Assembly (NCBI GenBank): GCA_003315675.1
Contig: NIZU01000096.1
Location: forward strand, 1 to 20,621
Direction of reading: 5' to 3'
Length of the DNA stretch: 20,621 nt
DNA from: Methanocorpusculum sp. MCE
GTDB lineage: Archaea > Halobacteriota > Methanomicrobia > Methanomicrobiales > Methanocorpusculaceae
Below, piece by piece: positions 14,494 to 20,621 of the stretch (the first letter of the stretch is position 1; each line of letters begins with the position of its first letter). Both the position numbers and the translations under genes were made by a program. The notes beneath the pieces were generated by a model. That model had not been told where the DNA came from. It worked only from the letters and a program-made list of their open reading frames with translations, and made no database searches.

Positions 14494-15098
14494 GAGAACA
14501 GATCATCCTCCGTTGTATCGCCGTTCAGCTGGACCCGGCACTTTCCGCAGAAGTATTTTCGCTTCCGGTCCAGTTCATCCAGATTCCTCGGACAGTACAT
14601 AATACAGCCTGGATTATCGCAGTGACCAAGCCCAAACATATGCCCGATCTCGTGCGCACCCTCTTTGACGATCCGGTCGATCAGCGCAGAGTCGTCTGCA
14701 TATTTCCCGAAGAATTCATTCTGGAGACGGTGCGGCGAGACGATCGCCACGCCGAGCTTGGGGTATGCGAGGCCGAACACGAAGTCGGCCAGAGGCTCAT
14801 AGATATCGCCCGGCGTCACGAGAAGAATCTGTTCATGCAGATGATTGAATTTATTGTAAAAGTCCAGGCCCATATCGGCCCGCTTAAAAAGCTGGGGCAT
14901 TCTTCTCCGGAACATATCCAGTTTCAGGAGAATCTTCACAGCATCATACTGATTCCGAACCGGGTCGAACCCCTCGAGCGGAAAGATGCCGTCATCGATT
15001 CTCGATATGGGCATCTCGAGAACCGCAGACAATTCCTCGGAAACCGGACGCGAAAGACCTACAGGAACTCTGCTGTCCCAGAAAAGATGTATCCCCAT
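14490..15098 (-). CDS. amzA: Archaemetzincin (zinc metalloprotease)
   Basis: The protein carries the archaemetzincin signature HEIGHMFGLGHC, followed by CIM and a CxxC pair in KYFCGKC. The three histidines and Glu form the catalytic zinc site, and the cysteines bind a second zinc. This matches the family pattern HExxHxxGxxHCx4CxMx17CxxC. Family members are small cytoplasmic peptidases of unclear substrate. I prefer the ATG at 15098 (MGIHLFWDSRVP) over one at 15122. The TATA-like TTTATC at 15126-15131 is about 30 bases upstream of 15098, while 15122 would lie ahead of the transcription start. Its TGA overlaps the cas1 ATG, so the two genes are translationally coupled. Confidence 0.9.
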   Translation of the reverse strand: MGIHLFWDSRVPVGLSRPVSEELSAVLEMPISRIDDGIFPLEGFDPVRNQYDAVKILLKLDMFRRRMPQLFKRADMGLDFYNKFNHLHEQILLVTPGDIYEPLADFVFGLAYPKLGVAIVSPHRLQNEFFGKYADDSALIDRIVKEGAHEIGHMFGLGHCDNPGCIMYCPRNLDELDRKRKYFCGKCRVQLNGDTTEDDLFS

Positions 15099-15140
15099 TT
15101 GTATAGGTATTTCTCTGTGCAAAGCGATAAAGGTAACTTA
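15098..15140. promoter_or_regulatory. Overlapping divergent promoters of archaemetzincin and UPF0146
   Basis: On the minus strand, TTTATC (15126-15131) serves archaemetzincin. On the plus strand, TGTATAGGTAT (about 15100-15110) is placed to serve UPF0146, whose ATG is at 15145 with AGGTAA just before it. The two initiation regions overlap within about 45 bp. Confidence 0.45.
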
Positions 15141-15144
15141 TTCT

Positions 15145-15543
15145 ATGAGAAACGGCATCGAGACGGCTGTCGGACGGTATATCGCGAGGAACTACCGTTC
15201 GGCTGTGGAAGTGGGATTCGGCGGGAAAACGACGGCTGCCGAGATCGTGCAAAACGCAGGGATTCCGGTCCTCTGCACGGATGTGCATGCATACACCGAG
15301 GGGGCGGTTCCTTCGGTGGTCGACGACTGTGTCGAGCCGACGTTGTCACTCTATTGTGCCGAAGTGATCTACGCGATCAGACCGGGCACCGAGATCATAC
15401 CGGCATTGATCGAGCTTGCGACCCGCATGAAAGCCGACCTGATCATCTATCATCTGGGCTTCGAGTCGTACGAGAACGGCGGGGAAAGAATCGTGACGGA
15501 CGGCGTTATGCTGCACCGATATGTGCGGGCTCACCAGGAGTGA
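15145..15543 (+). CDS. UPF0146 family protein
   Basis: The 132-residue protein matches the archaeal UPF0146 family. AVEVGFGGKTTAAEIVQ near residues 19-35 is a Rossmann-like glycine-rich loop, followed by CTDVHAY and the conserved IRPGTEIIPALIELA (about 77-91). These resemble a small SAM-binding methyltransferase fold, but no activity is established. The start ATG is preceded by AGGTAA and a TATA element. It is the only plus-strand core gene in this half of the window, and it is convergent with thiL: the two genes overlap by 13 bases at their 3' ends (15531-15543). That overlap is unusual but both reading frames are well supported. Confidence 0.85.
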   Translation: MRNGIETAVGRYIARNYRSAVEVGFGGKTTAAEIVQNAGIPVLCTDVHAYTEGAVPSVVDDCVEPTLSLYCAEVIYAIRPGTEIIPALIELATRMKADLIIYHLGFESYENGGERIVTDGVMLHRYVRAHQE

Positions 15544-16391
15544 GCATAGCCACGCTTTTCGGCGACATTCCCGTCGTACCACACCCCATTTTCTTCGACG
15601 ACCGTTCCGATGACGGTGTACTCCGCATCGAGGGCCGGTAAACGTTCCCGCGATATGCAGAACAACAGACCGAAGTCCCCGCCGCCGTAGAGATAATACT
15701 CCCGTGCGGAACCGGGCCGGACGTCCGGAAGGTTGAACTTTGCAGAATCAAGAGCGAATCCGACGCCGGACGCCTCCGCCATATCATACAGAGAGATCGC
15801 AAGACCGTCCGAGACATCCATCATCGAGGAGGCACCGACGGCGGCGATTTTCTGCCCGGCATCTACCTGCGGGCCCGGGTTGAGCAGATTTTTCCTGTAC
15901 CGCTCGTCTCCTTCGAGCGCCGCCATGGCGAGACCCGGCGTCCCCGTAATGCAGACGACATCGCCCGGCGATGCGCCGGACCGCCGGCAGTAGTGAGCTT
16001 TCTCCACGATCCCAAAACCGGTGGTCACGACGGTCAGCTCAGTGTGACTGTCGATATCCCCACCGGCAACCTTCGCACCGAAGCGTTCTGCGCAGGAAAC
16101 GGCGCCTTCCATGAATGGAACGAGACGGGACGGATCATCCAGACCGACGGCGACGAGGAGCTGGACGGGCTGGGCTCCGCAGCTTGCGATATCCGAAAGC
16201 GTGACGGCGGCGCTCATCCATCCTTTTTCGAACTCGGTCATGCCTTTTGGAAAATCGGTCGTCTCATGCAGCATGTCGGTGCTGGAAACAAGGATTCTGC
16301 CGTCTCCAAGATCGAAGGCAGCACAGTCGTCCGCCGTTTCTTCTTCGCCGATCAGATGGCGTATGGAGGCAAGAAGGGAGCGGTCGTCCAT
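15531..16391 (-). CDS. thiL: Thiamine-monophosphate kinase ThiL
   Basis: The 286-residue protein phosphorylates thiamine monophosphate to thiamine diphosphate with ATP. Family motifs are present: DDCAAFDLG near residues 20-28, STDMLHETTDFP (37-48), ASCGAQPVQLLVAVGL, AGGDIDSHTEL and DVSDGLAI. The aspartates bind magnesium ions at the active site. The length is slightly short of the usual ~300 residues, but the ends look natural. The start ATG overlaps the DUF460 stop (TAATG), so it is the last gene of the rio2-DUF460-thiL operon. The 3' end overlaps the convergent UPF0146 gene by 13 bp. Confidence 0.93.
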   Translation of the reverse strand: MDDRSLLASIRHLIGEEETADDCAAFDLGDGRILVSSTDMLHETTDFPKGMTEFEKGWMSAAVTLSDIASCGAQPVQLLVAVGLDDPSRLVPFMEGAVSCAERFGAKVAGGDIDSHTELTVVTTGFGIVEKAHYCRRSGASPGDVVCITGTPGLAMAALEGDERYRKNLLNPGPQVDAGQKIAAVGASSMMDVSDGLAISLYDMAEASGVGFALDSAKFNLPDVRPGSAREYYLYGGGDFGLLFCISRERLPALDAEYTVIGTVVEENGVWYDGNVAEKRGYAHSW

Positions 16392-18709
16392 TACTTCTTC
16401 AGCTCCTTTTTGCGTTCTTCGCGGTACTCGGAGAGCACGCCGAACAGCATCTTCTCCGCGGATCCGGCTTCGGGCTTCTTGGATGGAGCGGATTTTTTCG
16501 GAGCTTCCTTTTTCGGCGCCGGTTTTGAAACGGGTTTTGGCACCGGTTTAGAAACCGGAGCCGGTTTCGGACTTGGTTTTGTGACCGCAGGAACCGGTTT
16601 GTCGGCAGGTTTTTCTATTTGGACAGGCTTTTCTGCAGGCGGGTCCGGTATTGGTCTGAACACGGCAGACGGTTTTTCCGGTGCGGGAGGTGCCGGCGGT
16701 GTCTCGGGCTTTGCCTGGTCCACCTCGAACACCAGCGTCGGGTCGATCCCTTTCTCCAGAACATCTTTCACCCGCTCCACCTGATACTCCTTCACCATCC
16801 CGTGAATCTCGTCGATTTTCTTCTCGTTTTTGTAGATATCCTGCGTCGTCTTCCATTCGGCAAGGGCAGCCTCGAACGCGGCGGAGTCCACCACACCGAT
16901 CTTTCCCTTCACGCGGGGCGAAAGGTTCGCTCCGTCCAGTATCGGGATGTCCGCTTCCCGGAACTCCTCGATAAGATGCTGGCTGCGTGCCCGCTGATAG
17001 GTCAGCCGCGGCAGAATGACCGCCCCGATCTTCGCCTCGGCAAGATCGCGGATCACGGACCTGCCCCAGCCGTCGATCGTGAGGATATACAGGATATCCT
17101 CCTCGCCGACCCCCATCTCGTCGTCCAGATTCATCACATGATCCTTCGCAAGCAGCTGGAGGACTTTCAGCGCCGTGCAGCCGTCACCGGCCTGCAGGGA
17201 GATGTAATGCTTCATCCGCTCGAGTCTGGTCCGAAGCGTCTTGCTCCGGCGCTCCTCTTTTCGAAGCGCCTTTTTCACCTGAGCGAGCTCCGTGTCGCGG
17301 GAAATGATCGCTTCGGAGGAGAGCAGCTCCGCGTTGCGCTCTTCCCGTTCGAAAACAAGCCGTTTCTGCAGGGCTGAGATCGCCTTGTCCTTCACTTCGA
17401 CCTCTTCGGATAAGCTGCCGGCAAGTTTACGCAGTTTGGAGACGGTCTCTTCGAGCCGTGCGATGCGTTCGTCCTTTTCGTCGGGAACGACCTCTTCCAC
17501 GACAACCGCCGGCTCTTCGGGAAGTTCCTCCGGATGCTTCAGCGTTTCAAGGATCTGCTCGAGGGAGAGGCCGCGGATGATCCCGGCTCTGACCATGTCG
17601 ATGTCGGTTCCCGGCGGCATGCGTTTCTGAACCGAGTCGAACTTGTTCGCATAACTCCGGTAGGCCATCACCGCGGCCGAAAGGGCGTCGCGTTCGTGAT
17701 CGTTGCCAAAGTCGTAGCCTTCGGCAAGATCGTACTTTTCTTTGATCAGGACATCCTTCGCCGGGGTCCAGGCGACGGCGGAGAAGGCCAGTCTGACTTT
17801 TTCCACCCCAAACGGCATCTCGGCCTTGTCGGTGGCGATCAAAACAGGCCGGCCGACCGCGGAGACGGCCGCGATGATCTCGGCCTGGCCGAGTGCCCGG
17901 GTGCTGGAGAGATGGACCAGATCGCCGTCGAGATTCAGTGCGGTGATCCCGACGGTAGTGCCCGGATCGATGCCGACGATCAGGTAGGGCGGTCTCTTCG
18001 AGAGAGGGAGAAAATCGGGGGCCTCCTTTCTCGTTCCGGCAACCCGGACAAAGACTCCTGCGGATGTCCGCGAGGAGACGGGGACATCGTGACGGGGAGC
18101 GGAGACGGTGAACTCGACGATCCGCTTGCCACGAAACGACCGTGAGATCGACGAAGTGAACATGAGGCCGTTTGCAAGAAGGCCGGCCTCGATCTCGCGG
18201 GAGATGGACATGAGAGAACCCTGCATGTGCCGGATGTACCGGTTCTGATGCGTGCGGATCGGCGTGCGGGCTCTCGACACGGTGATGGTCGTGACCCCTT
18301 CGAAGGTCCGGATCTCGTAGCCGCCTCCAAACGAGGCGATGAGACCCGAGATCTTGGCCTGCTCCATTATGTTGGATGCGTCAAAGCGGAGGTTGTATCG
18401 CTCGGCAAGTTTCGGGAGAGGGGCGGATTTTGCCCCGATGCAGGCGATGAGAACGAGTTTCGTGCCAAAGGGCAGAGCTTCCGTCAGGGTGAAAAGAGAG
18501 CGTGCGTCGGGGGCGATATCGCGGAGCGAACCGAGCGCAACAATCTCCGGTTTCTCGGTATTGATGAGGTGGAGGAGATGCTGGAGGGTGAGACTGCGTT
18601 CTTCGGATTCGATCCTTTTGTCGACTACCCGGACGAGGGCGTAGAGGGCGCTTGGAGAGGAGTGCGTAGGACCTGTGATCTTATCGATGCCGAATACGAG
18701 AGAGCTCAT
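16391..18709 (-). CDS. DUF460 (COG2433) RNase H-fold protein with Pro/Lys-rich tail
   Basis: The 772-residue protein matches the archaeal COG2433/DUF460 family, which has a RuvC/RNase-H-like domain of unknown function. VGIDPGTTVGI (245-255) with Asp248, and NDHERDALSAA about 100 residues later, supply the acidic residues typical of the fold. An N-terminal domain (1-240) precedes it, a long Glu/Lys/Arg coiled coil covers about 405-500, and a further globular domain (about 510-640) follows. The C-terminus is a low-complexity Pro/Lys/Ala stretch with KPVPKP and KPAPKK repeats and a basic end. It overlaps rio2 (ATGA) and thiL (TAATG), so translation is coupled in an operon. A nuclease or RNA-related role beside RIO2 is a guess. 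Confidence 0.88.
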   Translation of the reverse strand: MSSLVFGIDKITGPTHSSPSALYALVRVVDKRIESEERSLTLQHLLHLINTEKPEIVALGSLRDIAPDARSLFTLTEALPFGTKLVLIACIGAKSAPLPKLAERYNLRFDASNIMEQAKISGLIASFGGGYEIRTFEGVTTITVSRARTPIRTHQNRYIRHMQGSLMSISREIEAGLLANGLMFTSSISRSFRGKRIVEFTVSAPRHDVPVSSRTSAGVFVRVAGTRKEAPDFLPLSKRPPYLIVGIDPGTTVGITALNLDGDLVHLSSTRALGQAEIIAAVSAVGRPVLIATDKAEMPFGVEKVRLAFSAVAWTPAKDVLIKEKYDLAEGYDFGNDHERDALSAAVMAYRSYANKFDSVQKRMPPGTDIDMVRAGIIRGLSLEQILETLKHPEELPEEPAVVVEEVVPDEKDERIARLEETVSKLRKLAGSLSEEVEVKDKAISALQKRLVFEREERNAELLSSEAIISRDTELAQVKKALRKEERRSKTLRTRLERMKHYISLQAGDGCTALKVLQLLAKDHVMNLDDEMGVGEEDILYILTIDGWGRSVIRDLAEAKIGAVILPRLTYQRARSQHLIEEFREADIPILDGANLSPRVKGKIGVVDSAAFEAALAEWKTTQDIYKNEKKIDEIHGMVKEYQVERVKDVLEKGIDPTLVFEVDQAKPETPPAPPAPEKPSAVFRPIPDPPAEKPVQIEKPADKPVPAVTKPSPKPAPVSKPVPKPVSKPAPKKEAPKKSAPSKKPEAGSAEKMLFGVLSEYREERKKELKK

Positions 18710-19566
18710 GGTTTTGTTACGAAAGAAACGGCCTCTTCGAGATCGTACTTTGTCTGATATTTCTTTGCGAAGTAGGTGATGACGTTTTCAAGGTCATGCC
18801 TGAGAACGGCGTCGGCGTTTTGATGGGTGGGTGGAATCCACTGGGGCCAGTCAATGAGCCAGACGGTTTCTCCGTCGGTCATGATGTTGTATTCGGAGAG
18901 GTCTCCGTGGATGAATCCTGCGGCGTAGGCTTTTTTGACTTCGTCGAGGATCTGCCGGTAGATGGTGTCGGGGTCTTCGAGGACGCAGCGGATGAGGTTG
19001 GCGCCCGAGACCTGGGACATGACGATGACGTGCCGGTTGATGTCGATGGGGACCGGGACGTTGACTTTGCCGTTTAAGGCTTTGAGCGCTTCGTATTCAC
19101 GTTTGGCGGATTTTGCGGAGGCGAATATCCAGGGGCAGTGTCCTTCTCCGGGCATGTATTCGCGGTTGGTTTTGAGGGTCTGGAAGGATCTCTGGCCAAC
19201 TTTGTGGAGTTTGAGGATGACGATTCCAAAACCGAGCGCTTCGTATATCTCGGATTCTTTGCCGACGCCGACCATGCTGCCGAGGGCGGAGATGGTTTTT
19301 TTGCCGGCGAGGTCGGAGAGGGCGAGGGCGTCGTAACCGGCGAAGACGAGGGTGTAGCCTTTGTAGGGGACGGAGTCGGAACGGATGAGGTCCCGGTGAA
19401 TGAGGTTGCCGAGACGGTATTTCATTTCAGGAGGGGAAAGTTTGACGGCGGCACGGAGGTCGTCTTCGGGGACCCAGCGGTAGTGTTTCATCATCCGCTC
19501 GAGGGCGTGGAGGATGCGTATTTCGTATTTATGGAGAGATTTTATGATGTCTGCATCAATGGGCAT
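18706..19566 (-). CDS. rio2: RIO2-family serine protein kinase
   Basis: The 286-residue protein is an atypical kinase/ATPase that acts in maturation of the small ribosomal subunit. A winged-helix domain (about 1-90) is followed by the RIO kinase core: SMVGVGKESEIYEA (97-110) as the ATP loop, Lys119 in ILKLHK, the catalytic loop HGDLSEYN (220-227), and IDWPQ with metal-binding Asp239. The length is normal for archaea. The start ATG at 19566 is only about 8 bases behind a TATA-like AAATCTATATC, too close for that box to serve it; a further AT-rich box about 40 bases upstream is the better candidate. It is the first gene of the rio2-DUF460-thiL operon (ATGA overlap). Confidence 0.94.
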   Translation of the reverse strand: MPIDADIIKSLHKYEIRILHALERMMKHYRWVPEDDLRAAVKLSPPEMKYRLGNLIHRDLIRSDSVPYKGYTLVFAGYDALALSDLAGKKTISALGSMVGVGKESEIYEALGFGIVILKLHKVGQRSFQTLKTNREYMPGEGHCPWIFASAKSAKREYEALKALNGKVNVPVPIDINRHVIVMSQVSGANLIRCVLEDPDTIYRQILDEVKKAYAAGFIHGDLSEYNIMTDGETVWLIDWPQWIPPTHQNADAVLRHDLENVITYFAKKYQTKYDLEEAVSFVTKP

Positions 19567-19651
19567 TGGTGATATAGATTTGGCGGTGATGAGACAAATA
19601 GATGATTGCTAAGAACATTACCTGATAAAAAAATCTATGAACCTAAATTGT

Positions 19652-19898
19652 TGAGAATATCTATCAACCCATTTTTTAACGCGAATCATGATTTAAGGAA
19701 GATTGGCTACATCCCTACCCCCTCACCCCCCCCCCAAAAAAAGAAGAATACCCATTATTCCTTGACGTTTTTTTTTAATTTACACTCTGTTTTGAATCGT
19801 TTTCACCTGATAGATATTATAACAAAATGCAGCCAGCATATTTTTCACTCGTACTCTTTGCAGCGTTGTTACCTTCACCAACCCTGCATGAAAAACAT
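19652..19898 (-). repeat. Truncated IS end, older copy of a tandem pair
   Basis: This ~247-bp block repeats the last part of the element at 19898-20140. It contains the non-coding IS end and the final ~36 codons of a transposase (VFHAGLVKV ... to a TAA at 19780-19782). The two copies differ in run lengths (C10 versus C7, T9 versus T8) and at one substitution. The block is either the remnant of an earlier insertion entered by a second copy, or a tandem duplication. Confidence 0.85.
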
Positions 19899-20140
19899 GA
19901 GAATATCTATCAACCCATTTTTTAACGCGAATCATGATTTAAGGAAGATTGGCTACATCCCTACCCCCTCACCCCCCCAAAAAAAGAAAAATACCCATTA
20001 TTCCTTGACGTTTTTTTTAATTTACACTCTGTTTTGAATCGTTTTCACCTGATAGATATTATAACAAAATGCAGCCAGCATATTTTTCACTCGTACTCTT
20101 TGCAGCGTTGTTACCTTCACCAACCCTGCATGAAAAACAT
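19898..20140 (-). repeat. IS end, second copy of the tandem pair
   Basis: This copy is continuous with the transposase gene to its right and so belongs to the larger element. It includes an 11-bp inverted repeat: AATATCTATCA (19902-19912) and its complement at 20050-20060. Confidence 0.85.
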
Positions 20141-20621
20141 TTTTGATCACTGCATAGGGTCTCTCGCCCTTTGATCTCTTCCTACTTATTCGCAGATTTC
20201 TCAGTTTATCTCGTATGCCAATGGGATGCCCTCTCGCTCCCCTTTTCATTGTGGCACTATATCCCTTGCATTTTGCTCCCTGATATCCCCGATCCCGATA
20301 GACCACTTCCCCTTTTTCTGAGAGGTCCACCTGACTATCATGAACATTTGCCGTGGTGGTTTCAATGCGTCGAATAAGATCGTGCGTCGTATCCATGATG
20401 GTATGAAGTTTATAGCCATAGTGTATTTTGCCGTTCTTGGACATGATTTTTCCATCTTTATCCCGTCGTGTTTTTGCCTGATCTCCTCGCGGCGTGTCTT
20501 TCTTACAATGACCGGGTTCAGCATACACAAACGTTGCATCCTGAATCATACCTTGTTCAATTTTCAGACCTTTCAGGTCAAGTTGTCTCTGAAACTCCTG
20601 CCAGACCACTGTATCAACGCC
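20022..20621 (-). CDS. IS5/IS4-type DDE transposase, C-terminal part (5' end outside window)
   Basis: The frame is open to the window edge, so the N-terminal part is missing; the codon at 20609 is internal. Catalytic residues are visible: the first Asp in GMIQDATFVYAEPGH, the second in YRDRGYQGAK, and Glu in GERPYAVIKN. HYGYKLHTIMD and RVRVKNMLAAFCYNIYQ are typical of IS5/IS4-family enzymes. The visible part has no lesion. The last ~36 codons are duplicated in the neighbouring truncated block. Confidence 0.88.
   Translation of the reverse strand, partial: GVDTVVWQEFQRQLDLKGLKIEQGMIQDATFVYAEPGHCKKDTPRGDQAKTRRDKDGKIMSKNGKIHYGYKLHTIMDTTHDLIRRIETTTANVHDSQVDLSEKGEVVYRDRGYQGAKCKGYSATMKRGARGHPIGIRDKLRNLRISRKRSKGERPYAVIKNVFHAGLVKVTTLQRVRVKNMLAAFCYNIYQVKTIQNRV

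Larger units (their letters stand above)
19898..20621 (-). mobile_element. IS5/IS4-like insertion sequence, right part
   Basis: A DDE transposase gene and about 120 bp of non-coding end sequence are present; the other end lies outside the window. The outer tip is placed at 19898 because both copies of the tandem block begin there with GAGAATATCTATCAAC. The terminal inverted repeat cannot be checked. Confidence 0.75.

Noticed and set aside
13486..15144. Search for a CRISPR array beside cas1
   Set aside because: No regularly spaced repeats of 25-40 bp were seen here or elsewhere in the window.
14622..15641. Long plus-strand open frame of 339 codons across archaemetzincin and UPF0146
   Set aside because: It lies opposite the well-supported archaemetzincin and in another frame from UPF0146. 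Its product is Arg/His-rich with no family resemblance.
19606..20037. Plus-strand open frame of 143 codons
   Set aside because: It runs through the duplicated IS end and repeats itself internally because the DNA is duplicated. It is antisense to the transposase tail.

Overview
The window looks like chromosomal DNA of a methanogenic archaeon of the Methanomicrobiales, most likely Methanocorpusculum or a close relative. This is inferred from gene content and protein style, not from a search. The archaeal markers are an ATP-dependent DNA ligase, RIO2 kinase, archaemetzincin, a UPF0146 protein, a DUF460 protein, an archaeal YchF with a four-cysteine insert, and TATA-type promoters with short leaders.

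Layout. Bases 1-1262 are the right part of an IS21-family element (end of istA, all of istB, and three 19-bp end repeats). Bases 1600-3800 hold a small acidic protein, an orphan cobalt-uptake gene cbiM interrupted by an in-frame TAG, and a COG2413-type nucleotidyltransferase. Bases 3900-6500 are AT-rich and look acquired: an EFR1 flavodoxin/ferredoxin gene also interrupted by one in-frame TAG, tRNA-Leu(UAA), a decayed SAP/DUF6434 gene, and an SPL-like radical SAM gene. From 6800 on the sequence is core-like: tRNA-Gln(UUG), a Cache-domain lipoprotein, an MBL hydrolase followed by DNA ligase, an alanine/sodium symporter, a small hypothetical gene, ychF, then archaemetzincin coupled to a stand-alone cas1. 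A UPF0146 gene diverges from archaemetzincin, and rio2-DUF460-thiL form a tightly overlapped operon. The right end is a partial IS5/IS4-like element whose terminal ~245 bp is present twice in tandem.

How the genes work together. The minus-strand operons archaemetzincin-cas1, MBL-ligase and rio2-DUF460-thiL show stop/start overlaps or a 4-bp gap, so translation is probably coupled. The cas1 gene has no CRISPR array, cas2 or effector nearby. It carries a one-base frameshift in a G6 run, and the usual metal-binding His position reads Tyr.

The striking general feature is gene damage: two single in-frame TAG codons (cbiM, EFR1), one homopolymer frameshift (cas1) and one multiply broken gene (SAP/DUF6434), together with two insertion sequences. 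This fits a host-associated lineage undergoing gene decay, or sequence errors for the homopolymer case. None of the 21 genes whose stop is visible ends in TAG (10 TAA, 11 TGA), so TAG readthrough deserves a check although simple nonsense mutation is more likely.
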